Below are positions 22,680-34,369 of a stretch of DNA of 64,000 nt, in pieces (position 1 is the stretch's first letter; each line of letters opens with the position of its first letter). Source of the DNA: Cordia subcordata. Taxonomy: Eukaryota > Streptophyta > Magnoliopsida > Boraginales > Cordiaceae. The notes beneath the pieces were generated by a model, which was given only the letters and a program-made list of their open reading frames with translations, ran no database searches and was not told the DNA's origin. The DNA lies in NCBI GenBank assembly GCA_028554755.1, contig JAPTOF010000003.1, positions 6,595,501 to 6,659,500 of the forward strand. The letters run 5' to 3'. The translations under genes and the position numbers were made by a program.

Positions 22680-23680
22680 AGTGCTCATTCTAAACACTAT
22701 GGTTAACATGCGTGCTATTCACGCAGAGGTAAATTAAAAAAAAAGTACTGTTTATGTTCATAATTCATATATTTGTGAATTGTATGTTCACAAACATTGT
22801 ATGTTCCCTCATTCTATAATATCTTTTCACAAAATATTCTCTATTTACAATTGATAAACTGCCTATTCACGATATATTCACAAATTGTAAACGATATGTT
22901 CATAACCCTTTTGCCTATGTTTATCACCTATGAATGCTATGTTCACGACTTATAGATTTCAAGTTCATAAATCTCAACCTGACAAACATTAAAATTTACA
23001 GTCGTTTTTTTTTTTCCTTTCATTGTCATCTTCTTCTTTTATTTTCATCAAATTTTCTCTTTGAACCAACCCCCTTCCTCGGCCCCCACCCCAAGAAACA
23101 CACACATACACAGACAAATTATATGTACACACCAACACCCATAATAATATGACAACAAACATGTATACATGACTTGTAAATACATACACCTTCTTGTCCC
23201 ATCTTCTAGTTTTTTCTCTACTTTGTACCTCTTCTATTTCCTTTTCACCACCACTACCGGCCTACCGCTACGACAATCATTAGACCACCACTAATGCTGC
23301 AAAAGAAAGAGAGAGAAGAGAGCAAAGAGAGAGAATCATTGAAATAAGCATTAACACCATTATTGTTGTCGCCAAAGAAAGAGAGCAAAGATAGCTATTA
23401 GATATATTTTTTTCATTTTTTTAAGAGTAGTAGCCTAATAGAGAGAGAAGAAAGTGAAGAAAGAGAAGAGAGCATCTGATCTGATCTATTTTTTTTTTTT
23501 TTCCTAAAAGCAGGTGCATAGGAGGTGCATCGTGCTGCGATGCTTATGGTCCATGGAATAATTTGCCATGTCAAATAAGGTCTTAGTGTAATTACCCCTT
23601 TCTGGTGTTTTCTTTTGGATATTTATAGTCGCTTTACATTTCAACTCGAAGACATACAACAGTTGACATGATGCAAGCTG
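22680..23680. other. Intergenic low-complexity stretch
   Basis: 22740-22980 is rich in 'tatgttca' and 'ttcacaaa' motifs. 23016-23230 is pyrimidine-rich and then CA-rich. 23305-23490 is GA-rich ('gagagaag'). No gene recognised. Confidence 0.4.
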
Positions 23681-24250
23681 TAACACCTCTGGGTCTAAAC
23701 CCCTAAGCTCGTAAGCAAGACTGGTGTGGTAGGTATAATAAATAATTACGTAGGCCCTTAAATCAACTGACCTAAAATAGTCAAGCCAAGTTATTAGTTT
23801 TACTCATACTATCAAGTTATAAACCACTCATAAAACACCCCATCAGCCAATATGGGACATTTCAATCACCCTCGTTGATGACCTGCCATTCTTATCAGGG
23901 CCACACAATCACATAGGACTAGAAGGTGTAGGGCTTTATATGTGGCTCTTACGAGTTCAAAAGGTGGCTCTCAAAACACACTTGATATAGTACTTTGCCC
24001 GTAGAGCACTTAGCTCTACATATTGGTTGGTGACTAGCTCTAAAAACCATTTTGTCACGCCTTCTAGCCTGAATCCCAAGGCTCGCGAGTAAGAGTAGTG
24101 TTATAGGCATAAAAAATAGCTATTAGGGACCTCAAATTAACTGTCCTCAAATGGTCAACACAAGTTATTAGTTATATCCACACTACCAACTTATAAACTA
24201 CTCACAAATCACCTCACATACTACCCCATAAACCAATATGGAAAATCACA
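23680..24250. repeat. Two diverged copies of a dispersed repeat
   Basis: About 23682-23870 and 24055-24245 are direct copies. They share 'cctgggtctaaacccctaagctcg'-like starts, 'aagttattagttttactcat' and a 'cccatcagccaatatggg' block ('cccataaaccaatatgg' in the second). The 'ccaatatggga' block is common in plant dispersed repeats, often LTR-related, but no element ends could be defined. Confidence 0.55.
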
Positions 24251-24394
24251 CAAGCAGCTAGATATTAAGGACAATAACAATCAACTTATAAATGATAATA
24301 GGACTAGAGGGTCCCATCTATTGTTGTATTAAGGGAAACATTAGTGTGAAGCTCAAGGCTCTAGCGGTTTTAAAGGGTGTCGGCCTATTTTAGA

Positions 24395-24609
24395 TCCTAT
24401 TTGGCTAAGTTTATAAGTTGGTCAAACCAACTCATAAGCTGAAAAAGAGAATTTATATGTTTGAGAACATAGTTTGTAAGCACTTTTTTTATGACTTATA
24501 ATTCAAAAAAAAGCACTAATCTATTAGTTTTTTTAAGGGCTTATAAGTTCATCGATCAAACTAATGAAAAGGCCAATTTACCCTTAACAAGCACCACATT
24601 AATTAAAGG
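24395..24609. mobile_element. Tourist/PIF-like MITE, copy 2, left half
   Basis: The left terminus GATCCTATTTGGCTAAGTTTAT is preceded by TTA. The right terminus at about 26803 is its near-complement (GAGCCTATTTGGTTAAGCTTAT), followed by TTA. A 3-bp TTA duplication is typical of PIF/Harbinger-type insertion. The MITE is interrupted by the solo LTR at 24610-26582. Confidence 0.7.
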
Positions 24610-24850
24610 TGATATGTTATTTTGGAGCACAAGCCTAAATAGCTTGCAAGGGCACGGGTTGCGTGTAGCACAGTGTATGCGAGTGCGGGGGTCGAATCAA
24701 TGAGAAGGCCTAACGTGTGAGATGCTCTAAGCTATGTATGTCCTAAAAAGCTATGTGTTGGAGACCTAACTACTGTGTTTTGGGTTTTTGGTTTAAAGAG
24801 AGCTTAGGAAAGGTAAATCTAAGCTAAGGTAAGAAAATAAAAAGATGGTG

Positions 24851-24870
24851 GTGTGTGTGTGTGTGTGATG
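24851..24870. repeat. (GT)n microsatellite
   Basis: A short alternating GT run ('gtggtgtgtgtgtgtgtgtg') within the solo LTR. Confidence 0.8.
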
Positions 24871-25574
24871 GGGGAATCAAGCGATTTAAGGGGATGCTAA
24901 CCCGTGGAAATGGGGAATAGGGTGTTTACGTCTTACTGGGTGATTTCTACTTCTTGTTAGGGTTGCTTGATGGATGACACTTGGATTCTCTCGTCTAGAC
25001 TCCTATTGAACCTCCTAATTACACCCTAAGCCTCAATGGAGGTCCGTCCTTAGGCGTCGACTAATATAAAGCTACAGCGTGATCTTTAGACTTAGGGCCA
25101 TAGGGCTAGCTAATTAGGATTCTAGGTGACTTAGATCGATCTAACCCAAGCGTCTAAACCATTGGCTAAATTTAAAGCCAAGAGCTAGTCCGTCTAAGGT
25201 CCTAACCTACCCTGAAACTCATTAGATGGATTTAATGCTAAGGGAGACTCGACCTAGGCTAGCCATTATTTATGCACCAACGATCATCATCACAATAGCG
25301 GCTATTAACACTTAAGTGCAAAGCAAACACATCTAGGGCATGGCATTCGAGAATATTCTGGAGTATTCTACTACTAAGCACATAGATATACTTAGATTAC
25401 ACCAATCTAAGCAATATCACCCGACATGTATGCTATAGAAGCTTTTTATGCTATGAAGTATGCAAACACACACATAGACATGCATATAAGCATACCCACT
25501 TCATGTAATCACCACACAAACACATAGACATACTAGCATAATGATTTAGAAATGGTTAATACCATAATCGACTT

Positions 25575-25576
<2 letters not shown>

Positions 25577-25631
<55 letters not shown>

Positions 25632-25722
25632 ACTTCATTGAGACATTTCAACAAACACATAAACATGCATGTAGAATGGTCCTTGATGTCTATGTGTTTG
25701 TTGAAATGTCTCAATGAAGTTG

Positions 25723-25762
<40 letters not shown>
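25577..25762. repeat. TA-flanked palindrome
   Basis: 25629-25661 ('gcaacttcattgagacattt' and on) is a perfect 33-bp inverted repeat of 25691-25723, with a 29-bp loop. Outside the arms lie (TA)n of about 50 bp on the left (25577-25628) and about 38 bp on the right (to 25761), which are themselves self-complementary. The whole 186 bp can fold into one long hairpin. Confidence 0.95.
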
Positions 25763-25768
<6 letters not shown>

Positions 25769-26582
25769 AATCCATCAAATACCCATTACAAAGGAGAAGT
25801 AATCAATCAAAAAATATTAAAATAATCACTCTACATAGCTTTAATCAAATATAATTAGACTTAGGATAATAGAGAAATGCCCTTCTATCCATAGCCAAGC
25901 TATACAATCAATGAGCTATGTCTAAATCCTAATATTTGATTCCCTTGAATCCTTGATTCCAAATGTTAAATATGTTTAGAAGTGAGTGTGTGAGGTGGTT
26001 TTAGGTGAATTTTGGGTTTACGGAAGTGATGTGTGAATTGGGTTGTGCTCTTTCCCAAAAATGGCTGAAAAGTAGCTTAAATAAAGTTGAATTCGCGCAG
26101 GGCTGGGGGCCTTGGGTGGTCAACCTACTTAACACCCAGGTCAACCAACCTAAGGGCCTCGCATTCTGTTTTGGCCGCTCAACCAAGTTGGTCGACCAAG
26201 CCTTGAAGGGGGTTGGTCGGCTGGGCCAGAGACTTGGCCAATTTTTGCTCCTCGTGAGCTGATTTCTTCTCGGGTGCCTCGATCTTCGCCCAACCGCTTT
26301 CAACACTTTTCTTCATTCTTTTGCGTCCAGAACTCCTTTGTCTTTGATCCACATCCCAAGCATCCTTAATCAAGCTCAAATTATCTTCCTGAATCTCACT
26401 TAAAACAAGCAATAAACGCTCATTAGTATAGCATTTAAGTTCTAAGCTCAACTATGGACATGTAAACCCTAATATACACAAGTATGACCTAAATGCTATA
26501 CTAATACACTAAATGAGGCACAAAACAACTCAAAACAAGAATAAGAATGCAATACATAAGCACACTCAAAACTAGTACATCA

Positions 26583-26803
26583 AATATTATGTCTTTTTTA
26601 GTCATTTTAATTATAAACTAGTACATCAAATGTCATGTCTTTTTTAGTCAATTTAATTATCATTGCTACTTACAAGTATTTATTTATCAAACACGTCATT
26701 AACTTAGCAACATATATAATCCAACACATCATAACTTACTTATAAGTAACTTTTTACTCACTGCTTATAAACACTTAAAAATAAGCTTAACCAAATAGGC
26801 TCT
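26583..26803. mobile_element. Tourist/PIF-like MITE, copy 2, right half
   Basis: Continues the MITE after the solo LTR, with 'acttataagtaactttttact' and 'cttaaaaataagcttaacc' as in copy 1. Its first part is a tandem duplication of about 47 bp: 'actagtacatcaaat...ttttttagtca(t/a)tttaattat' starts at about 26572 and again at about 26619. The duplication includes the last bases of the LTR. Confidence 0.7.
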
Positions 26804-27252
26804 TAGTCAACCATTTGAAGCCCCCACTCCAAGTACTACAATGCTTGTACCCTACTACATGTTTTTCTTTAGATGACAAGTGATTATGATGTCATTAGTT
26901 CGTGTCTTAATCCATGGAATAAAAATAGGACAAGAAACGTTTTATCTAGATATTCTGTTATTACATCCTCATCAATTTGTGCCTTAGATCATAAAACAAA
27001 AAGAATGTATCTTAAAACTTTTGTCCAATTATTTGTCAAGTAATTAATACATTTACTTTTATTAATGCCTTGTCTTAGCTACTTGGGCCACGAATAAACA
27101 AAGAAAAGAAAGAAAATAGAGAGAGATTCTTTTCCTTGTTGCGGCTCTCACTAGTATCTAATTTCCTTCGTATTCTTTTCGATAAACGCCAAGGAATGCA
27201 TAAATATTTAATTTATACATTTCCTTAAGTGTGTGTGTATATATATATATCC

Positions 27253-27284
<32 letters not shown>

Positions 27285-27700
27285 TAGGAATTTCTTAAAA
27301 AATATTTTCATTTTTGTTGGTCAAAAAGAAAATATCTTTATAATAGTAGTCATTTGCGTCTATGTCTTAGCCGCAACAAGGAGCAAAGGGGCCACAATAG
27401 AATGATCCAAATACCAAGTGAGACAAATCATATAAATCCTGACGAAAAAGGAATTATATAAATCGTGAATTCCAATGGCCGTGATTTTGTAGACCTCAAT
27501 TAATATTTTCATTTCGTCCAAAAAATAAAAAAATTAAAATTTTCTTGTAATTCTCTCTTTTTTGCTTTCTTTTTTTGGTCAAATATATATCACATCACTT
27601 AACTTAGCAAATATATATGTATATGTCACTTAGCACTTGATTTCCAACAAAAAAAATAATATTCCTTTTATTTTTCTTTTTGGGTCCAAAACCTAATACA
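26804..27700. other. Intergenic with microsatellites
   Basis: No gene seen. Tandem (GT/TA)n, (CT)n and (TA)n runs lie at about 27229-27283. A long A/T-rich stretch follows. Confidence 0.45.
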
Positions 27701-27707
27701 CATATAA

Positions 27708-27900
27708 GGCTTGTTTGGATTATTTCTTCAGGAAATTTTTTGTTAAAAATTATTTTTTTATAATAACTATTTAGTTTAACTTCTAAAAAATTAAAATCTT
27801 ATAATTTTTTTAAAAGTTAAATTTTTTAACTTTTAAAAAATATCTTTTTAAAAATTATTAAAAAAATATTTTTAAAAAGAATCCAGACGAGACTATAACA
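27708..27900. mobile_element. MITE, 'GTTTGGATTGGTTTTT' family, copy 1
   Basis: The ends 'ggcttgtttggattatttct' and 'aaaaagaatccagacgagac' are imperfect inverted complements. The interior has 'aacttttaaaaaatat' and its inverse. The same pattern occurs at 30776-30990 and 59555-59760. It ends about 165 bp upstream of the gene 2 start codon. Confidence 0.5.
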
Positions 27901-28064
27901 CTGTGGTGGTTGGGGCCGATAATCGAAACGGAACAATTTCAAAGAGACCATATCTAGTGTGCTGAGAGAGAGAAAGAGAAAGAGAAAAAGAAAGAGACAG
28001 AGAGAGATAAGAGAGAGTGGGCAAGGCAGCAGTAGTAATAGTACATAGTAATAATCCCCCGAAA
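27901..28064 (+). promoter_or_regulatory. Core promoter/5' UTR region of gene 2
   Basis: A GA-rich run ('gagagagaaagagaaagaga', 27963-28017) precedes the ATG. Such GA/CT repeats are common in plant 5' UTRs. The transcription start is not determined. Confidence 0.4.
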
Positions 28065-30379
28065 ATGGCAACCGGCGCAGCTGCTTTTTCTCTTTCAGGT
28101 ACACTTTTACTCTCTCTCTCTCTCTCTTTCTCTCCCTCTAAAATCTGATCGAAAAGTAGCTAATCTTAGCTAGCTATTGCGCTATTTTGATCTGCAATCA
28201 AATCCAAATATTTATGTATCCATCTACTGTAAATTTCTCTTATTATGCAAATAGCACCCCTTAATCTAAACCCATTTCATGAATTTTACGCGATATGCTA
28301 TGGCTCTGTTTATGATTATGGTTTTCTTTTCTTTTTGTTTTTTTTTTCTTTTTTGACATATATTCTATATTGTATACATAATGAATATACTTTGCTTTTT
28401 CTCTTGTGTAGCCAGCGGTGGTCGTGTGAATTCTCATGAAATTAGGACCATAAAATCTACTTCCTTTGTCAAAACCCCAGTCTTGACTTTCCCAGCAAAA
28501 CCCAACAACCATCAAGGTCGCAAGCGCAACCTTACTGTTCTTGCGCAGTACAGGTATCTAACCGGTCCTCTAATTAGCTCGTCGGTTGGGGGATTTACTC
28601 GTTATTGCTTGATTTGGTAGCGATCGTATTTGTGCACGAATTAGTGTTGGGGTAATGCAATTAACAAGTTGTGAATCAAGCACTTTTGGTTAATGCTTTT
28701 ATCTAGTCTTTGACTCTCAGAAATTGATCCTGTACATTTCCTGATTTTTCTAACCTGTTGAAATTGTAATCAACTTCTGCTTAATTCACAGCGATCGTAG
28801 GAGTGGTGGTGGTGGTGGCACTGATTTTGTTGCCGGCTTCCTTCTTGGAGGTGCTATATTTGGAGCACTTGGCTATGTTTTTGCTCCACAGGTAATTAAT
28901 TATATACCTATTCCTAATTTTGATAAGTAGCTTTGGCAAGCCAATTAATTATGTGTTTGCTCCACAAGTAATTGATTATCTTCGCTCCTTTTGTATATCA
29001 TTGAAATGAGAAAAATGTGTCTGATTAGCATGAGTTGCACATAAGTTCGATATTTTTACATAGTTTCAGGCGGCATGACTTCACATAAAGTTGATTCACA
29101 CCCTAGGTTGAATTTATTGTTGAGTTGGTTAGACAACGTCTATTATGCTTTTTGTGGATAAGACTACTCCGTTTTGAGTTTCGTATGTGAATTACGCTCC
29201 TTCCACAAAAGAACAAGCATTTCCTTTAACTTTATGGACTAGGATGCCCTGTTGCTAAAGAGATTACTGATTGAACAGAGATCATCTTATCTTTGACCAT
29301 GGCATTCTATAGCCCCCATATTATGGCACTACTTCAGGCTTGAATTAAGGAGTTCTAACTTCTAAGATTTCTTTTCTTGACTAATTTCTAGAATTCCATA
29401 TTAGATTAGCTTTGTTGTTAGTTAGTTCTATCTCTATTCTTGCTCATTAACTATGAGGCCTGTAATAAGCTATTTCATTCACCACAATAAGGTTTTAACA
29501 TATAGTATTATCTTTTCGACTCCTCTAGAGCTATGATTGGTTCTGCCCAAAAATGAAGGGGAAAAAAAAATAACAAAGAGGCCTCCATGGCTCCAGAAGT
29601 ATTCAGTATAAATGTTTTCTCTTCTCTTTTTCTCATAACAGGGAGAAGTGAAGTAATGATTCTAGCTTAATCCTTCAATATCTATTGACCTCTTTGTCGC
29701 ACGAATTTGAGTATATATTGATTAGTATATGTAAAGACATACTCAAGAGAGCCCTTTGGCTTTAATCTCATCTTGTAAGTTAGTATTTTCTTGACTCAAC
29801 CTAGATTTACGGCAACTTATTTGTGGCGTTGGCTTTAATATCATCTTGTAAGTTAGTATTTTCTTGACTCAACCTAGATTTACGGCAACTTATTTGTGGT
29901 GTTTACTGTTCACCCTTGCTGAATGCTGATTATTCTCTGGAAAGTAGTTGGGGATTCTGTAGGAATCTTTTATAATGGAGGGAGGACTCAACCTGTTAGT
30001 GAAACATGTGAGTTGAATGGCTTTCTGCTTTTGAGTCTATTGACTCCTTTTTATTGACAAATTCAGATAAGAAGATCACTTCTAAATGAAGATGAATATG
30101 GTTTCCGGAGGGCCAAAAGACCAATTTACTACGATGATGGTCTAGAGGTATTTTTGATATGCTTATGATGCTCATACTTGATTTGTCCCTCCAAATCTTA
30201 TTATTAGTTTTGACTTCTACCTTTTAATTCCTTCTTTAATACAGAGAACCAGGCAGACCTTGAATGAGAAATTAAGTCAGTTGAATTCTGCCATTGACAA
30301 TGTGTCCAGCCGGTTGAGAGGTGGCAATAATATGCCACCAGTCCCTGTTGAGACTGATCCAGAAGAAGCTACAATGTAA
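28065..30379 (+). CDS. Plastid-targeted YtxH-like membrane protein
   Basis: Five exons join in frame: 28065-28098, 28412-28553, 28792-28891, 30067-30147 and 30245-30379 (492 nt, 163 aa), with GT-AG at every junction. The N-terminal 60 or so residues are rich in Ser, Thr, Ala, Lys and Arg and poor in acids, as in a chloroplast transit peptide (MATGAAAFSLS...LTVLAQ). A Gly-rich linker is followed by one hydrophobic segment (FVAGFLLGGAIFGALGYVFAPQ) and a charged helix (RRSLLNEDEYGF, then ERTRQTLNEKLSQLNSAIDN). The glycine-rich membrane helix ending in FAP and followed by a long amphipathic helix is the layout of YtxH-like proteins. I believe Arabidopsis has a homologue reported in the inner chloroplast envelope (At1g42960), but I give that name from memory. 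No enzymatic role is evident. The gene looks intact. Confidence 0.82.
29756..29901 (+). repeat. 73-bp tandem duplication in gene 2 intron 3
   Basis: Two nearly identical 73-bp units ('ttggctttaat(c/a)tcatcttg...ttatttgtgg(c/t)g') lie in tandem, starting at 29756 and 29829, in the 1.2-kb intron. They differ at only a couple of positions, so the duplication is recent. Confidence 0.9.
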
Positions 30380-30775
30380 GAGGACGTGCTATGGTTTCTT
30401 CTTCCGGTGGCAGCATGCAGTAGCAACAAGTTAAAAAAAGTTTCAGAAACAGTGGCATTTGTAGATGGATTTAGCATCTCGTATAACTTCTTTGTTGGTT
30501 AGTTTATTTGAATGTATGGTGTTATTGCTAGAATATCAGAAACATCTCTCTATCACACAGAACTCACCCCTTCCCTTTATTCTCATTTGTCTTAATATCC
30601 TTCAAGTGACATATGAGATTCATACTTGATTGCTTGATATATACTGGTTGTGATTCGAAATTGCATCCCTGTTGCCATATTAATCTTGTATGTACGTATT
30701 ATAAATGACAACTGCGCCGAAGGGTTTGTTATTCAAAATGCCCAAGACACAACCCACTTTGGTACAACTGATCAT
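30380..30775 (+). other. 3' UTR of gene 2 and intergenic
   Basis: No further coding signal. The 3' end of the transcript is not fixed. Confidence 0.4.
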
Positions 30776-30990
30776 AGGGTCCATTTGGATTGGTTTTTTT
30801 CAAAAGTGTTTTGTTTAATAGTTTTTTTTTAGAAGTTAAAAATTTTAACTTTTAAGAAAAATTATATTTGAGTTTTTTTTAGAGTTTTAACTTTTTTGGA
30901 AGCCAAATTAGTTATTGTAAATTTAATGAAAATTTTTTTGAAAAAAAATTTAAAAAAAAAACCAATTCAAACATACTTATAGTATTCATG
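30776..30990. mobile_element. MITE, 'GTTTGGATTGGTTTTT' family, copy 2
   Basis: The ends 'gtccatttggattggttttt' and 'aaaaaccaattcaaacatac' are inverted complements. The interior 'gaagttaaaaattttaactt' and 'ttgagttttttttagagtt' match the copy at 59555-59760. Confidence 0.6.
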
Positions 30991-32885
30991 TTAGAGACCG
31001 AAGAAGTTGGGAGTTTAAGCTTAGCTTATTTTGCATTATATAAGTTGATTGTGCTGGAAAAAGAAATTGCTAATAATTGCAGATAAGCCCATTTGTTGCG
31101 GTGAAGTGCCAGTTTTGACCATTGTCTGTCAGATTTGTGACATAACAAATCTTAAGCACTCTTTTCCTACTCTTCTTGAGGATAATTTACTTTTTGTGTA
31201 TTACTCGGTCCACCATGAGGTTCATGATGTCATATCCACTATAAAACATTTATTGTAACCAGGGGTGGTTCAGAGATAAAGCTGGTAAAATTTTTGTTTT
31301 TGACCCCAAAAGTTTTAGGTCCCAAATTTTAAAGTTTTATAATCATAGCTATATATTCATACAAAAATTGTTATAGATTTAGTTTTGTTTTTAACAAAAA
31401 AAATTTATGAAGAAAGGCCCCACCGTCCCTGTTATTCTTTACTAATTAGTTGTTCACAATCTCTATTTTTTGCTCTCTAATTCTATTTCAATCAAAATTT
31501 TCATCAACAGTTACTATTCTTTTCTCTCTAACTCGCTTTCCAACAGAACTATCATCATCGTTACTTCTATAATAAAAAAAAAAGTGTTTTGAGTTTTAAA
31601 TTACTTTTTCCCGATAGCTATATTTTTTATTCCTAATTTATATGTATCAGTTTTTCTTGTTGAGCACTATCATTCTATTACAGGACTCTCAAAAAATTAT
31701 TCGTTTTTACTATCAAACTTTCAAAATCAAATTCTATTTTAGGTAACCTCTATATATCTTTCTACTAGGTTTTCAATTTATATTTTTGTAGGTAATTTTG
31801 GTTTTTCATGGAAGTATATTCATTTTTTGTAACTTGTAAGAATTTATTTATGGCAACTACAAATATGAATCTAGTTATTTAAAATTAAAAAAAAAAGAGC
31901 AACAAAGTGTTGAAGCTATAATACAATCTAAAAGAAGAGCTCTTGCTAAAATTATAACAAATAATAAAATAAATAAATTTGAAGTAAAATTAATGAAATG
32001 ATTCAAAGATACTCTTGATAAATGAATAGGTAATAACATCAATTGAGAAGCAGTTGTCAAAGAAATTGAAGATGGTATGGTGACATAAGAATGAAAAAGG
32101 GGTGATATAAGGGATAACAGTAATACTTTTGTCACCTGTTTGGATATGTTCATCTTTGCTCTGCTCTTGGTATTTATCTTTTCCAAATGTTTTAATTTTC
32201 AAAAGGTTTCTCTAAAGTTGTTTTGTGGACGAAAAATATTTTTTGAAGGAGTACTTTGAATATCTTAACCATATGTCTTCAAAAGAAAGCTTTTGAAAAG
32301 AGTTTGGACAGATTTTTTCACATTTTCGTCTAACCGATCTCGTAAGTGGTCTCACACCTTAACCTACCTATTAAGACAGATTGTGAACTTTGTACCTGGA
32401 AGCATAGTCGGTTGATTGGTAGAACTGATCAACAACGTGCTGAGTTAAAAAAACTAGTCATAATTTGAATGTTATAACCATTTCTTCATATACCTGACTC
32501 ACCCACTTCATAAACAAGACTCAAGAACTCATTTTTTACCATCCTATACTTAGTCTAAGCTTTTCTATCATCATTTACATAACAAGAGCTTAAATCTTCA
32601 AACCTATTGAGCAATCAAATGATCTATCCATTGTTATATAGGAGTATTTGTTGAAATCACTTTGTACACTCAAATTTACATCATTATACACACTCTTGGG
32701 CTAGAATAAATTATGAGAATCTTTTGTAAGTAAGAGTGTGGGGAAATCCTTGGTATAGTGAAATACTTGGGTCTTTTGAAGAGAGCTTCAAAAGGTCATA
32801 GTAGGTGTGAAGTCTTACCTACATTTGAAAAAACTTGAGCTATTGTAAGTTGGTTTATGTTTTACCAATATTTGAACAAGCGTTT
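30991..32885. other. Unassigned degraded sequence
   Basis: No intact gene. 31262-31430 ('ggggtggttcagagataaag', then 'gaccccaaaa' and 'aggccccacc') faintly resembles terminal regions of degraded hAT-type elements, but nothing coding supports that. Only short frames on both strands. Confidence 0.35.
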
Positions 32886-32888
32886 GTT

Positions 32889-34047
32889 AGAATTATGACT
32901 TTTGACATAGAGGCTAAACCCAATTTCACCTAAAAATTAGGTCGGATCCCGCTCATATAACGAGTGGGATGTCATTCTAAGTAGATGAGTGTAGTATATT
33001 TATTTGTCAAAATAGGCTTGTGGTAAATGAGAAATTAGTAATCAAGTTAGATTATTAACTATTTGGTTGCATGATTTTATTCCTTATAGGAGCATTTATA
33101 TATAATGCCAAGAAGGGACTTGGAAGAAAGACTATACATGGGAGGCTTAGAACTAAAAACCACCACATACGTGTGCGCACTAGCCTAGTATGCTCGGTCG
33201 AGCCCAGGGATGCAGCACATGTGTGGCTCAGGTTTTCGCTCTAGTTAATCCTTTTGGACAAGAATTCAAAATGGTTCGTAAGTAAAAGCCATTCAAATCT
33301 AGATTAACGCCAGGAGTTATGACAATGATGGTTACAAAACTCTCCACTAATGCTAACATTGAAGCTCAGGAGTTATGGCATGTTTTATGATTGATACTAA
33401 TTCCCTTATTGAATGCTTTGTTAGATATTACACATCTCCTACATTGTAAATAGAAGCTTTCAGCTAGTGCATACGAGGACTTTTAGGGTTATGTTGCACG
33501 GGGTACAACACAAAGAAAATTGTAGCTTTTAGTTTCTTGGCATTTCAACATTCTAGTTTGTATTTTACAAAGAGAGTTCTTTACTTTCCAATTTGCAAGT
33601 CCTTGTTGTAGAAGTGCTACCAATGTCAAGAAATATATAATTGTTGTATCCTGAGAGGGATAACCATACTCTTTTAGCATGGGTTGAGGGGGTGTTAATC
33701 TCTTAAAGATATCGTTTACAAGACTCGGCTATTTTAAGTTATTTCTTTCTACATTCTTCATTTACATTTTGAATTTCTAAGACTTACACATTATTTTCCA
33801 ACAACATTGACATTTAATGGAGGTGTTGTGAAGTTTTAAGGAGAGACTCCTTAGACAGTGGACGTAGATAAGGCCAAACCACCTAAAAATCTGGTGTCAT
33901 TTGCTCTTTTTCTCTACTCTCTTTACTTTGCTTGTTTGTGCTTACAAGGTACTTGATAAATTGTTTGAGTGATCATACTTCTTTTTTTATTAGTTGTTTT
34001 TGGTGCAAAAAATTGACCATAGTCTTAATTCATCTCCTCTCTTAACA
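32889..34047 (+). mobile_element. Probable Copia-type LTR (solo or fragment)
   Basis: It starts TGTTAGAATTATGAC and could end CTCTCTTAACA, giving TGTTA...TAACA termini. Two internal blocks are familiar from plant Copia LTRs: a segment near 33170-33250 ('gctcggtcgagcccaggga') and one near 33850-33960 ('cagtggacgtagataagg' followed by 'tggtgtcatttgctctttt'). I found no primer-binding site after it and no matching 5-bp duplication, so the borders are uncertain. Confidence 0.35.
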
Positions 34048-34369
34048 TTATTTGCCCCTTACAAGTTCTGACTAAGCCATAGCACCAAGGAATAAAAGAG
34101 AGTCTAATCTTGACCTAGCTCCAAAAGAAGGTAAGCACATGCCCTCAGATTTTGTAGCAAGAACTAAGCCTGACTATCACTTTCATGCCTCATTGCCATA
34201 CTCGATATAAGAAGAAATGCCATGTCATCTCGCTACAGTTTCGTGTCATGCATCCATTCTCAGCTAAATCACAAACAGAGAGTTGGAGTGCCTATAAATA
34301 ACCCCCTAGTTCTTCATAATTAGGCATGTGAAAATCACCTAGTTTCCCTCCATACTACGCGTACCACTA
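34048..34369. other. No feature seen
   Basis: No coding signal or clear repeat. Confidence 0.4.

Larger units (their letters stand above)
24610..26582 (-). mobile_element. Solo LTR (reverse orientation) inside the MITE
   Basis: On the minus strand it begins TGATGTAC at 26582 and ends ATATCA at about 24610. It shares order and motifs with the solo LTR at 1777-3654: near the start 'atgctatactaatgagcg' and 'agtgagattcagg', near the end a 'gattcgacccccgc...cttgcaagc' block, plus shared 'catgtctatgtgtttg'-type sequence. No matching 5-bp target duplication was found at the chosen ends, so the exact left border is uncertain. Its short reading frames are not credible genes. Confidence 0.65.

Noticed and set aside
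26001..26451. Frames of 85-101 codons on both strands
   Set aside because: They lie wholly inside the solo LTR, overlap in opposite directions and show no family motif.
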